Assembly (NCBI GenBank): GCA_030544235.1
Contig: CM060467.1
Span: forward strand, 5,649,001 to 5,713,000
Direction of reading: 5' to 3'
Source of the DNA: Lepturacanthus savala
Taxonomy: Eukaryota > Chordata > Actinopteri > Scombriformes > Trichiuridae
Length of the DNA: 64,000 nucleotides
Shown here: positions 26,417 to 39,856 of the stretch, in pieces
Layout: the number at the start of each line of letters is the position of its first letter
Position numbering within the stretch: position 1 is the stretch's first letter
Position numbers and translations under genes: made by a program
The notes under the pieces: generated by a model
What the model saw: only the letters and a program-made list of their open reading frames with translations
Told to the model about the DNA's origin: nothing
Databases searched by the model: none

Positions 26417-28289
26417 GTAATCTACATTACCTCAACTCAATGGTTATGTAGCATGAAACATGGAACACAAGACAAATAATTATATAAAAAAAAGAATAGG
26501 TTTATTGTTATAAAGTTATAGTCCCTTTCCTATGATCCCTCTGGGTTTTCATATCAATATGAGACACGAAGCAGTCTCTTTAAAGGCCTAACCTGTCCAT
26601 GTGCTATATGGTACTGACTCTTGACTTCCATACAGTATACAGTAGTATATGTAGTATATTACTGCTGCCCTTTTTCTTGCTCAACTTGTCCGAATGGCCA
26701 GAATGCCTTTTGGGCAGCTAGCCTTTCAACATATGTTACTTTTATCAACCTCCCTATAGGGAATTTTATTCGGTGGACTCCATGCTTCCTTTGCTGTGTG
26801 ACCTTTTTTATATACATATGATCTATACTGTCAGTGCTTTCTAACCCAATGTTTTTACCATGGTGGACTGTGTCTAAACCAGAAATAGCCGAAGGCTCTG
26901 CAGAGTTAACATGATGATTTTTCTCTCTGCCTAATTTTAATTCTTCCTATAGGAGCACACCATTTTATTGGTGTCCCTTTCCTGGAATCAAGATCACGCT
27001 CATCAGACAATCTGCTCTCCTCTTTTAGTCTCATAAATCTGGACCAACCACAGATGGACACGCCTCTGGTGGCTAGTTTGAATTTCTCTCATATGCCTTT
27101 AAGCAAACAGTAATTCTTATATATAATATTTTCCCTGCAATACTGCAGTCTGAAACTGAGTTTGTTATACTTAATTGTTCAAGTGTCAGGTAATTAGATA
27201 GTAATATTCTACTAATGTTCAAGTGTTCAAGAAAATGTTTCATTACAGTAAGTGTTAAAAGAAAAATCTTTCACCTGGGGTTGCTGTATAATGGACCAAA
27301 AATAGAAAAAAACGGTAAAGAGAAAGATTATAATAAGACTGCAAGAATAAATCAAATCTTCCCTCCCTTATTTTTCTTCTTTTCTATATGTCCTTGGTTT
27401 ATCTGTTGTTTTCCTGTCCTTGAGTGCTTAAGTACTTGACAGTCCATCATTGGCCCACTTCAGAACGTACCATCAGTGGGATAGATGAAGAGGACACAGT
27501 ATTCTGCATCATGGGCATACACCCACACACCCACACACAATCTTTAGCCCATGAAAAGAGTCAAAACGTTGACTGTCCAAGAGCAAACACTCTATAGCTA
27601 ACACTTCAACCCATGTAAACATGAGAGAGGAAGGGGAAGGGAATGAGGACATTGTGAGGACATCCTCTTGTGCAATTAAGAAGGATAATACAGTACAGTG
27701 CTGTGAATGATAAAAAAAATGCTAACCTGTTTTGCTAACCTTATTTTTTGGAATGTGCTTCTTCTGTGGCAATGTCACAGTTAGAACTCTGTGGTGTTAA
27801 GGTTTTCATTTGTGTCCCCCGTTTTACTTTTCTTGGTGGTAACAGTGAAAAACTTATTAACAATTGAATTCCCTGACCACATTTTGCCATGACTTCTGTG
27901 AACAGTGGTAATCCATTTCATCCAGGCACAAAAATGAAATCATTTTTATTAAATGTTGTCTAATACAATGACATGTAGCTACTAATGACAGTTACCAAAT
28001 GTAAATGTTTCTATTTGGGGTTTACAGAGCTTTTATTTTCTTTTTTTGGGGGGGGGGGGGCTGGCCACTATGAGGTGCAATTGCCACCTTGCCACCCCAG
28101 TAAAATTGCCGGTCCTCACTTCTTTACGTGTATGAAAATCGTGTCTACACTTGGAAAAGCAGCTGTAGTCTGTGACACTGACAGACTGTGACTGTTTTTT
28201 TCTTCTCTTCCCAACACACACAATTTCTCCGGGGCCTTATCAGTTTCCCAACCAAATTTCCAATCATCTTTTATCACTTTTTTTATTTG

Positions 28290-28445
28290 GATTTGCACGG
28301 TTGCTAAAATTGGGGGTTGAAAAAAGAAAGAAGCAGACAGCAATAGAACATGCATCAAAGGTCATGAGCCGGCTTTTAACCCAATCGGGCATTAGGAGTA
28401 CATGATCCGCGCCTTATCCCACAGAGCCACCACCATGGCCTTGTA
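28290..28445 (-). mobile_element. SINE with recognisable tRNA head
   Basis: On the minus strand, GTGGCTCTGTGGGATAAGGC (A-box region) is followed at tRNA spacing by TGGGTTAAAAGCCGG (B-box region), then by the body motif CATGACCTTTGATGCATG. This is the standard layout of a fish tRNA-derived SINE. An A-rich tail with AAATAAAAAAAG lies at its 3' side near 28280. The B box is degenerate, so it is unlikely to be transcribed efficiently. Confidence 0.7.
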
Positions 28446-29119
28446 GCTCATGTTTTTTTCTTCCTTATCAAAACACATACATCCATTTCTTTCATTCTAA
28501 TAGGACGACTGGAGGGCTAGCCTTGAACAACAATCAGTTGTGTTCACTAGATAGGCCTTCCTATGCATGTATGATTTGTTGTCTTCAGGTGTGGCCCACA
28601 GTGATAATCATAATCATGCTGCTATTGCCAGGGCATTAGTTTTCAGCTGCAATTATAGATTAATGTGGATGTATGGATATGTGCATTACAAATGCGCTTT
28701 CTTATTTTCCTTTCCCTTCTTTTTCTCTCTCACACACACACACAAATTTCACACGCCAAGGCCTCCAGTCCCACTGGGACATAACAGACAATCAGCCTGA
28801 CAATCACAGCTGAGCTCTGATTGATGCTGCAGTTGCATACACACACAATCTGAGACACATAGATACGAAAACAACCAAGGGCTTGGACCCCCATATCCCC
28901 CTCAGACACACAAACGCACACACACTTTAAAAGAAAGCCTCTCATTGGATGAATAAATAGGTGTATGGACTGTTTTTTTTACAATTTCCAATCACTATGT
29001 CTACATGAGATATGATATCAATTGTAACCATACCAGCAAAGGAAATAAATACACGATTAGACCTTAACAATATAGAGTCTGATACTAGAAGAAGAACTGG
29101 TTTAGGCCAGAGGCCATTA

Positions 29120-29810
29120 TTTATATTAGGAAAGCACCAAAATGAAAAATTGTGGCCGAAGCCATATAGAATTAAACGCTTGGCCGAATATCGAATATCA
29201 AATGCGGTTGTTGACTTTTTCGCTATTTTGTGTTAATATTGCACAAATAGTCTGGAATAAATTTTTTGACATGCTTGCCCGGTATCATGTAATGAGGCCC
29301 AATGTGCTCCTCAAGCCTCAGAAAGTCCTCAACAACACAAGACAGTTGATCATCCAAAGCCATGAAGTCCATCGCCTTCTTTGTGATTCCGTTTGCTTTG
29401 GTGCTGTCCTTTGCAAACTTTTTTCAACTTTTTTAAAGACGACAGAGTGAGCATGCTGGGACCAGCTTTCCTTTTAGCTGCTGCAGCCGTCTCTTTCTCT
29501 AGTACTCAGCATGCTGTTTGGGTGTTTGGCATTTAAATGACAAATAAAAGCAGCAGTTTTAAAGGTCTTTGCAGAGGAACCACCTCTAGATAATTTTGGT
29601 TGAACACCCATTGAAAACTGCAATTCTATTCTCTCTCTCCAACACTGCATCAATGTAAGTTGTGTGAATCCATCATTGGATCATACACCACTTTTTAGTA
29701 TCATTTAGTTTTTTAGTTTTTTTTTTTTTAAATGACTACTTGTGTTGTTTTTTTTTTTTTGCAATATTCAGCCAAATATATTTGGTTACTGAATATTGGG
29801 TGCATACTTA
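29120..29810. mobile_element. hAT-like non-autonomous relic
   Basis: The left side has GAAAGCACCAAAATGAAAAA followed by GTGGCCGAAG and TTGGCCGAATATCG. The right side has TATTCAGCCAAATATATTTG, then GGTGCAT. GCACC...AAATGAAAA...GGCCGAA is the terminal pattern of a widespread fish hAT-type element. The central part holds an open frame of about 100 codons with no recognised domain, so it is treated as non-coding. Ends are diverged and no clear 8-bp target duplication was seen. Confidence 0.5.
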
Positions 29811-30999
29811 ATCTATATCTCCTGGGATGAGACAACACTTAAATGCATATAGAGTTTTCATTGTTTATCTTGATTTGTTTTTGTATTTATTTTTGTTTTT
29901 TTGTTCAGGCATGTGGGATGATATTGCATCCATGATAGAAAAGGTAATATTGTATTTAGTTGTGCAAGTTGATAATGAGTTTTAATGAAAGAAAACTTAA
30001 GATTTTAAAAGAAGCAGTACCCCCCCAACCCCCCTCCTTCAGCACAGGTCCACCTACAGAGTTTATACTGTTGACACTCCTTAACGATATTCTGTCCAAT
30101 TCTCCACAGTATGACACTTTCTAATCTTCGCTTTAAGGCATCATTTTTCACACTCACAAGTTTTTGGTGTTGTGTGATTGTTTATCTGTTTCTGCTTGTG
30201 ATATCAAGCATTTTAGTAACTGACGTCTCTGCGTTCATGCTGTTTTCTGCCATGTCTCAATTTTGATGTGATTCATTCCAGCATGTGAGACACCAAACAG
30301 CCTACGGGCTACTGTGACAGGCGTGTGTGTGTGTGTATTAATATATGTGTTTTTGTGTGTGTGTGCGCACACACGTGCGTGTGTATGTCTGTGTGTGTGT
30401 CTGCATGTGTGTGAAAAATAGAGAGACATCTATCTGTCGTCTCTGACGAACTAAATCTGTCACACGTGTGGGAGACTAGACTGTCTTTTCTGTTGGTTAG
30501 ATGAAATTGATGAGGCAATCAAGTGTGGATGTGTGTATTAATGTGTTTTTTGTTGAGGTGTACCGGCATACACCATGTTGTCTATACATAGATGTAGCAC
30601 GTTTGTATTCTAAAGCAAAGGCGTGACATTCAATTGCCCTGTGCTCCAACATAGTTTCTCTGTCATGCTAGTAGTGTTGCCTCTCTCCCTCTTTGTAGTC
30701 ATTTTATTTTCCAGAAAAACAAGTACTTTGTGTGCTGCTATGATCTATAGCGTATCAATAGCCTTATACATCTATCCATCTGTACTATGTTCTTCTATCC
30801 ATCTGTGACACATTTGATCTCATCATGAGTGTGAAGTGTTCATTTTCAGCTTTAGTGTTGGAATTGCATCCATAATTTAACAAAAAAAGGTAACTGCAGT
30901 AATTGTTTGGAATTTATTTGGTTTTAGATAGAGACAGATGTTTGTTTTTTGGGTAGAGAAACTCACTTCCTGTACATATTGCTCATTTTACATTCTTGA

Positions 31000-31320
31000 T
31001 AGTTCATTGTATATTTGCTCATAGCTCATTTGCCCATCTATATATTCTCTATATATTATTGCTAATTTATACTCCATTTACTGTAGTTGTTTACCCCTTA
31101 CTATAATTGTTCATAGCACATTTGTATATTTCTGTATGTTACTGCTAACTTAAACCCACTTTACTGCATTTAACTACACAAATTTGTACATACTGCTCAT
31201 ATTGTTTATACTGCAATTGCTGCTCTTTTCACTTCTGATTAGATGCTAAATTGCAATTTGTTACCCTGTATTTATAGATGTAATTAAAATAAAGTTGAAT
31301 CTATTCTAATCTGATCTAAA
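31000..31320 (+). mobile_element. 3' end of a non-LTR retrotransposon
   Basis: An AT-rich stretch with loosely repeated CTCATTT and TACTGCT words ends in AATTAAAATAAAGTTGAATC and a short (TCTAATC)-type tail. The AATAAAGTTGAATCTAATCT ending is characteristic of a fish LINE or LINE-mobilised 3' end. No reverse transcriptase remnant is present, as expected for a strongly 5'-truncated copy. Confidence 0.55.
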
Positions 31321-32515
31321 AATATGATCCTTTGAATTGATCACTACTAGGTCTGTGGAGTATGGAGAATATATTAAATCATTATGTCAAAAGACCTTAA
31401 AAGATGTATCAATTTGGGATTTTTTTAAAATTGCAAATGCAATCCCATTTTCTGTATTAGGCTGAGGCAGATGAGTTATTGGAGGACTTTTTAGAGTGAA
31501 TTTTGTTAATGTATTTCGGGGGATCATTAGAATGTTTTAGAATTGGTTGTGAGAGCTGGCACCAAAGACCATACTTGCACAAACATTGTGAGAAAGGCTT
31601 TAGTAAACAAAACTTCAGACGTCTCTAGTGTCTCCTTGTTGCAGCCGTGTGTCTTATACTAACCTCTGCATGTTTAACATTCATTCTTCCACTCTCTAAG
31701 AAACTTTTTGAAAGTCCTTGTTGGACTAAGTGCATTTTGTGACCTCATGCATTAATGAGGAGTCTGCTTTGTATCATTCTTTATTCTTGGAAAGTCTGTC
31801 TTGGAGGTGCAAGCTGTACCAAGCTTTCTCGTAAGAGAGTAAAGCTAACACTAAAATGTCTTGCTTGTAGCCTTTGTTTAATATGTCAGTGAAGTGTACA
31901 GGTTCATACATTTTTTCCTATTACTACTTTTACTCTTTTACATATTTTCTTGTCTCTCCGCCTCCTCTCTGTCCTTTTTTTCATGCATTTCATTTTAGAA
32001 TCTGCAGCATCTGCATCCTCATTCCAGTGAAAGCATATATTCATTATTTTATTTTGTTGTTCATGCATGTGCATTGGGGGATTGCAAATTTTATGCACTG
32101 AATTCTATCCTGACAAAAAAAAGCCTCTCACACTTGACCAGCCCTGATCACAGAGAGTTGGGAGGGGTACGAGGGCCAAGAGCCAACAGAGCATTTGGAG
32201 TCTGGCGAATAGCCTCCAGACACACGTACTGCTTGTGAAGCTTCAGCCAACTGCACATTTGAAGAGGTTTACCAAGGTAATTGTTAATAAACTAGCCAAC
32301 ACAGAACCTTAATATAGTGCTGTGTCTGTCTCTTTCGCTGTAGGTGTAGAGTTTCTTCTCTGTTTTCATGTCACTCATGTCAGAGGGAGAGAGATAGAGA
32401 GGAAACCACAGAGGAAGGAATTATGTAAGGAAGCCAAAACTATGATTTTATTAGCATAATAAAGGACACCCATGCACACTGACCTTACAAAACTGACCAA
32501 AACTCACTCACTCAC

Positions 32516-32516
<1 letters not shown>

Positions 32517-32581
<65 letters not shown>
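32517..32581. repeat. C run, (CA)n, (CT)n compound repeat
   Basis: About 17 C residues are followed by a short CA run and then about 16 CT units, all pyrimidine-rich on the + strand apart from the CA part. Confidence 0.95.
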
Positions 32582-32585
<4 letters not shown>

Positions 32586-34227
32586 CTATCCAGAAACTAG
32601 GCTGAATTGAAGCCAGATATTGTACTTCATTCATCTCCTTCTGTCACTTCATCATTATGAATCTCCTCTCTGTCCTTCATTCGTCTGTTCTAAATCTCCC
32701 ACACAATGTTAATTTCATGGCGTCTCGGTTGTCTGAAGGAGTGAGAACTCAGTTATGTCCCACAGCTCCTCTTCATGTTCATAACTTCTTTTACCTTTGC
32801 ATTAGGTCATTGGCGTATTGCTATTCACTGAGTGAATGCTCCCTAAAGTTGAAAAATAGTTAGAAAATGTTTTTTTCATAGAATGTGCACTGTACAGTTT
32901 CTCTGTAAAAGTTCTTATTCTTTTATAAAACATGGAGGAGTGGTTATACAATCAATGTAAGCATTGTAAAACCTATGGAAAATCATGAAGTGTCCATCTC
33001 TGTTATCCAGTTATCTCTGTAAGTGTGTAACATTATATGTTTGATTGCTGATAAATACTTCTGGTCCTCTGAAGTGTAACAGTAAAACTTTGTGTCATTT
33101 ATGTGTCATTTCTAATGTCCACATTCACTAAAGTATTAAAAGCCGTGAAAAATTAATAGAAATTGTGCTCCATGTAATGTAAAAATGAAATAGGCATTTT
33201 CTTTTCTGCTAATTGAATTCCATGATCCACAGAGATCACAGACTTCATGTGTTAGAGATTGTGCAAATATGGAAACATTTGCCGGTGCACAGTAGCTACA
33301 CATGCACCTGAACACTCACTCACTTGCAATGGGTTTCAGGTAGGTGGAGGGATTCTAGCTTGATTACCCATTAACACATGCTGTCGTAATGATTTCTCTC
33401 TTTGTTTCTCTCAAACACACAAATCCAGCCACACACCCACTACCCTATCTTAGGTATTTGGATAAAGAAGCCATGTCTTTGAAAGAGTACTTCATGACTC
33501 CATAGTCCACTTGTCTAACTAGCAGAAGTGTTTGTGTCCAGTTCAGGTCAAAGTTGAAGGACTCACAAACTTCCCTTTTTTGTCTGCCTACTATCTGAAA
33601 TTTCTAACCCATTGTTTGTCTCAATGTGTGGTTTATTGTACAAAGCTTAAAGTTATTCATTGCAGCATTCCCCCTGCTTTGTTCTCTGTAGTTTACCTTT
33701 TTGTAATCAACATTTTGAGTACTTAAGATTAAGCAGACCTCATGAATTGTTCTTAATCGTAGCAGGATTTAGGATCAAAATGTCAATTAATCATCACAAA
33801 TTCAAACATCACTACTAATTTGGCCCCATGTAATGTTGGAGCCAACCATATCAGATTGTAAACTCAAGCAGCTGTGGTTAACAAGACTTTTCTTTCTTGA
33901 ATACAACCAGATAAATAGTGAGTCAGTCTCCTGGCTGGCAAAGTACATTTTTTCCCTCGTACACGTTGAATATAAAACTGATATGATTGCACCTTTAAAA
34001 GGCTGAAAACATTGGGTCAGATACGGCAAGGTAAAATTTCTATCAGATAGTTGAACATATTGTTAAAGGCAGGTGGGTGGTATTGCAAGAACAGGCAGAT
34101 AAGTAATCACTTTGTCAACTGAGAAAATTACCTCCAGCTGCCACCTCTTGAAAAAATAAGCCAATAAACCACTGGTTAGAGGACAGATTTTGAACTGTTG
34201 GGACATTACTGACAACTCCTATTCTGC

Positions 34228-34232
<5 letters not shown>

Positions 34233-34324
<92 letters not shown>
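34233..34324. repeat. (TA)n(GA)n compound microsatellite
   Basis: About 29 perfect TA units switch abruptly to about 17 perfect GA units at 34291. The first half can extrude a cruciform and the second is a mirror-type polypurine tract. Confidence 0.98.
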
Positions 34325-34326
<2 letters not shown>

Positions 34327-36169
34327 TTAACTCTGATTTCTCATGTCAGTTCATCACTTTGTGGAAAGTTTTCATGTATAGGCCTTGTTCCAAATAGTTC
34401 ATCGGTTTAACTTTGATCTGTGTTTATTTTACATTTGTGTTCACAGACATTAAACCCAACCCACCCTTAATCCCTTCAGTCTTTGCAGCAAACACCAAAA
34501 AGTTGGAGTCTCTCCTACTTTGGTCTTGACTTTGAGGGTAAAACAAAAATACCCAAATCAACAGGGGCATTTTTGTCTCCCTTTCAAGCAGCTAATTCAA
34601 AGAGAACCTCCAGAACATCAGAGCATCTCTCTTTAGCCCTGTTAAATCTACTCCCTGCAATGATTGTTTAGCAGGCAACAAAACAAAAATCTCTTTCTAC
34701 ATGGGGCTCCAGAAAGCTTTGCCTGTTTGTGTGTAACAGCTGATTTGTGTGCCGCATGTGTGTGTGTGCTGAGATTTATATGTCTGCGATAATTTGGCAC
34801 AGTTTGTGAGCAAGAAGGCATATCAAATTCCGCCATCCTGTGTGTGTATGTGCATGTGCATGTTTGTGTAATACAGTAGAGTGTGTGTAGGGAAGATAGG
34901 TGGTGGATTATGAGTTGAAGAGATGAATGAAGAAATAAAAGTGAGTAGGTCGGTGTGAGAGAGAGAGTGATGCTTTGGTGTTGCATAAGCCTGTAAGCCA
35001 CTGCTTAACAGTGGGGGGTTCAGTTTACTCACATCTTAGTATTGGTCAAACTGTGATAAATTTTGCTTAATGATGAAAAGCCGAAAACACATTGGGCGCA
35101 AAAGAAAGTTTTTCTGAAGCAAACCATCCAGTAGAAGGCAATCTAAACACACACAACCTTTGATGGTAAATCTAGTCAGAGTCTTGCAGCATGTTTCCAA
35201 AACAGTCCTAACTTCTAAGCTTATTGGGACAGTATATCCTGTTATGTAGGCAATTAATTTTGAACATTAAATCAATTTGAGCTGGTTGAAGCAAACAGTT
35301 TTTTGAGAAAACATCAGGTGTGTTGAGATAAGCAAATACCAATAACCAAAGAGAGACTAATTCATATGACAGAAGTTGACAATAGACCTGTAAATATCAG
35401 CATGAGAATGAATGCCTCTATAATATATTAATGTATGTTATGTTGGGATTTCTTGTAAAGAATAATCCATCCTTAACTCATAATGTATTTTGAATTTAAA
35501 GAGAGTGAACATATGATGCAATGTGTCCTTGTAAGCACATGCTGTTTGCTTGGCACTAAGTAGGTTTAAATTTGGCTGCCCTTGCATTAAAGAACTAATT
35601 TGAGCTAAAAGACACACAAAGTCAATGTGCCTTTTCTGTATATATACAGTATACTTATGTTGCTGACTTCGTTGTTGAGTGTTCCCACATAGTTTTCTAG
35701 AAAAGTTATATAAACATTATTTTTTTTGTTTTAAATTGGTGTTTTCTTTGCAACATTCACTGCTGCTTTTCACTTGGTAACAACATACCAGCTGCATGGT
35801 AACAGGGCCACAGATGCAGCAAGAGATTTTAAGTCATGTTTGAGTGAATTGCTCCTTTATTTATGGCACAGATGAAACCGTTGATTACAATTCAAAGCCA
35901 CAATTCTCTCATTATCCCAGTTATGATGTGGATTAATTATCAATTAAATTCATGATCCCACAAATCTGTTGTGGATCTGCTTGTGTGTCATGGGATGCTA
36001 TTCTCTCGACAGTGATGTAAATGCATAACTCACTATGCAGGCGTTTGGTACTCAGTTATTCAACAGATGGAGTAAAACAAATCGAAATGCAGACTCTCAA
36101 ATACACAAATATGCAAGGAAAGACAAACAGCCAAACAAGCAATTGTATGTGCATTAATTATAATATAAA

Positions 36170-36450
36170 CTAGGACTGAACAATTAATCAAAATGGTATC
36201 GAAATCGTAATATGGCCTACTGCAATTTTCGAATCGCGAGGCACAATATTTGCTAAAGGGGAAATGTGTACACATGTGGCCTACACATATTCTACACGAC
36301 TCAAGAAAATATTGTTTGGTACAGATCCCCGCAAGAATCACACCATAATAATTTTATTATTTTATAATTCTCTCTAATATCACAAATCATATCACAGTTG
36401 CAAAATCCATTAAAATAATCACTAATACATAGTCAAAATTATTCATGCGT
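36170..36450. mobile_element. hAT-like MITE, moderately decayed
   Basis: The left end GGACTGAACAATTAATCAAA, followed by TCGAAATCGTAATATGGCC and GCAATTTTCGAATCGCGAGG, matches a highly recognisable fish hAT-type MITE. The middle carries GGCCTACACATATTCTACAC and GTACAGATCCCCGCAAGAAT, also typical. The right end is diverged, so its boundary is approximate. It is non-coding. Confidence 0.65.
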
Positions 36451-36779
36451 ATTATAATCATATATTACATACAATACACATACAAACAGAGGTGTATGCA
36501 GCTCAACATCAACTTTCCTGAAATCACTACCTTCTCATATGCCCTTGTCTATGCCAGGACGTGTTCATGCATGATCATCCCTTTATTCACAGTTCAATCA
36601 ACATATTAGGATATACCTTAATCCCAGATCATTGCTCCTCGCTGGTTGTTTAGGTGTGGATTAGGTATTATTAAGGCAGGCAAATCCATAAGAACTCATA
36701 CACATCCAGTATGTCTCTCCTCTGTTAAACAATGTAAAGCTGTGTCTACACAGAAATCATTTCAGTGTTTTTCAGGCAT

Positions 36780-37140
36780 ATACATGAAAAGCATATTTTT
36801 ACTCCAATAACTTGCTGCTTTGGTGAGTTGGGCCCTGAGAAAAATAACTAATAAGTTGGCAATCCTTCACTAACCTGATGCAGTCAGATGGTTTGTTGCA
36901 TAAAATCATCTGTAAAGTCTTCCTTGGAAACCTTAAAAAAAAAAAAATACTTGGCAGGTGATCGGATGAACCATCTGTCAATCACAGGCTGAGCTGCACT
37001 TGATCTCCCTTGCGAGAATTCAGCTGCCTTGAAAGGTAAAACCTGCACCATAGACTGTATTAATAATCAACGTAGTCTCAGTGACATCACCCATGGTTTG
37101 TGGCCTCTTGTTTCATTGCTCAAGGTACTGCCGTCTTGTT
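36780..37140. repeat. repeat-like stretch with a MITE fragment
   Basis: ACCATAGACTGTATTAATAA followed by AGTGACATCACCCATGG near 37048-37097 resembles an abundant fish MITE terminus. The upstream part, including a run of 13 A residues near 36934, also looks like dispersed repeat but could not be assigned. Confidence 0.35.
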
Positions 37141-39772
37141 TTTTCATCCAGAAACTTTAGATTAGCCAAAATAAAAAAAAGAAAAACTTCAATTATAAAT
37201 TAATGAAAAGTCCAAAATCGTTGGAACAATCGTGGAGAATGAAAATACACAACCCGAACTAAATCTTTAAAATAGATTGCCCTTTTTAGACATTCTAATC
37301 CATATAAATTGCATATTGTGCCTTTAAGACAAATGTCTCACATTTTCCCTTAAATGTATATACAAAACTGTGAAAATAAAGTCTGTTTCATGTGCTAAAG
37401 ATTTAAAGGCTCAAACAGCAAATATGTCTTTAATCCAAAGAAGCAAACAAAAGGCCCAGATCTAAATGTTCCCCATCCAGTAATAACGTTCAAAGGATAT
37501 TTTTTCCATCCCCCTTTTTTTTCAGAAAATTGCTCTCTTTGCAGGAAACAGTGATTTATTTGGTCTCTTTTTAAGTCTGTCAGCATGCCTGTGCAGGTGC
37601 TGTCTATGTTGGAACACACACACACACACACACACAAATCTGTAAAAAGAGGGAAGGATGAGAGGGAGAGTGGTGTGAACAACAAAGAGAATGCCCTGAG
37701 ATAGAGAGGGATGGAAGCAAAATGGATAAGGGTGGGGAAAGAGGTAAGAAGCGAGCACAGAAGACAGGCGTCTGCAAAAATGAACACCTTGAGCAATGTG
37801 TCAGAGCCATGACTTCTAAGGCTGTGACATATTACTAAGGAAATGATCAGTCAGCACTGTCTTATAGAACAGGGCTCATCAGTAACAGTGTTAAAATGCA
37901 AATACTGACCACTGAGCCTACAAGACACTGCTCAGTTTCAAGTACAGTATTCTGCTGAGATTTGACACTCAAGTGGTTTATGTTCTGTAGTACTGTTCAA
38001 ATTGCAGGTGTAGGGGAAAGTCCCCTCGTATTTCAAATGCAGACGGTCCAAACCCTCCAGCAAAGCTAGTTGCAACACCCCTGGTAAAGAAAAGGCGAGT
38101 CAGAACAATGGGAATTGAAACTGCAAAAGTCATGTGTTAAGGATCAAAACTCTTGAGACTAATCAAGGAGCTCCAATTGGAACTTTTCCAGATGCAACCC
38201 AACCTACTTATTCATCATCTTCAATATCCAGACTTCAGCCGCACCAGGGAGAAAGCAAGCATTTTCTCCATTGACTTGTTTAAACCTTGGTGCTTTCATG
38301 ATTGATCACTTCCATTGGCAATTCTGAAATAAGTCATTGTGCTGTTGTTCTATTCAAAAATTCATGGTTTTTCCCAAATATTCTGGATTGGTTCTCTACA
38401 TGACAAGGCCAGTAGGGTAAAAAATACATGATGTTCAGATTTAAATGCATTCAAGATGTATTGCAGCTCACTTGGGTCACTTCCAAAGATGCACTAGGCC
38501 ACTAGTGCAATAAAGAATTGGGTAGAATTGAATAAAAGGAATGTGAATCCAACCATAAACCACAACAAATATTTGTATATAACTGGCTGTCCGGACCCTG
38601 ACCCATTTGGAACAAGTAAGAACAGATACGGTATCTTCCTTCCTGTTTTTCCTGAATTGGTTTTATTCGTGGTTGCAGAGCTTTAACAGAACTGTCCTCC
38701 TCTTTGCTTCTTTCTCTTTCTTTGAGTCAACAACATTCTCCAACAAAAATGCTCTCTCTGCCATTATGTCCCATACAAATTTTTTTGATTTGAAGGCCTT
38801 GTTATTGTATTTGATTTCCTGATGTCCTGAATAGACTTCTTTCTAAAGCATTTGAAGTGTATCCTCCCTAGCCTTGTCATTTTCTTTTCTTTTTATTCAC
38901 TTGATTTTTTTTGTAGACCTCATTTGAATAGTGCTCGCTATCCTCACAGCCAAAGCATTGACTGATACAGGAACCTTGCAATTTTAATTAAATGGTGAAC
39001 AGCACTAACAGAAAACATGAAGGAGCAAAACATTGAGTGAGCTGAGATCTTGATGAATGAGACAATACTGTATGACCAAGGCAGTTCATTTGGGTTTCAA
39101 TTAAAACTGAAGAATTATATATACACAAATTGAACAAAAGGGTTAAATCCATGGACATTGCTGCTCTAGTAAGTACATAATCATCTGGTCTGGCATTTTC
39201 TACAAGAGTAATAGAATAAGAACAGAGAAATCTGACATTCTTAATATTTGAGTTTGCGAGGGGTCTTCTAATTTGGAAAGTACATTTACAAAACATGCAA
39301 CATAAATCTTTTTTTTTTTGCTGTCAAGAATATTTTAAGCACAAAACGTGAACTCTCACAACCGCAAAACTCAGAATTACTTACCAGTCTGTCAGGTGTG
39401 ACAGGTTCAATTAATTTGCACCCTTCCTGTCACAAAAGCACATCTATGGCAAGGAAAGGAAATCGACTTTTGATGGATGTAATCAGAATGAAATTCCCAG
39501 AAAGAGATGTAGAGACAAAGTAGAGCGGAGACAGCGAAGGGACAGTCCTAGATGATTTTCAGGGATATTAATCATGCTGTTTTGCTCAGGTTATGGCCAG
39601 CATATGGCTGCACACATGCACACTCTCGCAGATGGCCACATATAGCGGTGACATGTTTGCACAAATTCAACATGAAAGTTTGATGCGTAAATTGTTAATA
39701 AACAAATGCTTGATATTTGTTGTCTGGAAAAAATACAGCTTCATCTTTTTTTCTCTCTCTCACTCTGGACAG

Positions 39773-39856
39773 GTGGGGGAGAGGCAACACGTGTTGGTGA
39801 CAGAAGAGTCATTTGATGCCCAATACTATGTGGCTCATAACAAGTTCTACGAACAG
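39773..39856 (+). CDS. CDKAL1: CDKAL1 coding exon, first half of the TRAM domain
   Basis: This 84-bp phase-0 exon encodes 28 residues, starting VGERQHVLVTEESFDAQYYV and ending AHNKFYEQ. Vertebrate CDKAL1 has nearly the same sequence at the start of its TRAM domain, the small beta-barrel that grips substrate tRNA in methylthiotransferases. The acceptor is CTCTGGACAG with a TC-rich tract. The donor is CAG followed by GTAAGC at 39857. Because the exon is a multiple of three in phase 0, skipping it would keep the frame but remove the first TRAM strands. It is 35.9 kb from the preceding exon and 4.9 kb from the next. No internal stop or frameshift is present. Confidence 0.95.

Noticed and set aside
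28290..28445. Possible tRNA gene on the minus strand
   Set aside because: The A and B boxes are followed by a SINE body and A-rich tail, and the B box is degenerate, so it is a SINE.
37395..37796. 133-residue minus-strand open frame
   Set aside because: It covers a purine-rich + strand tract with a CA run, which yields stop-poor Leu/Ser/Phe-rich frames on the opposite strand.
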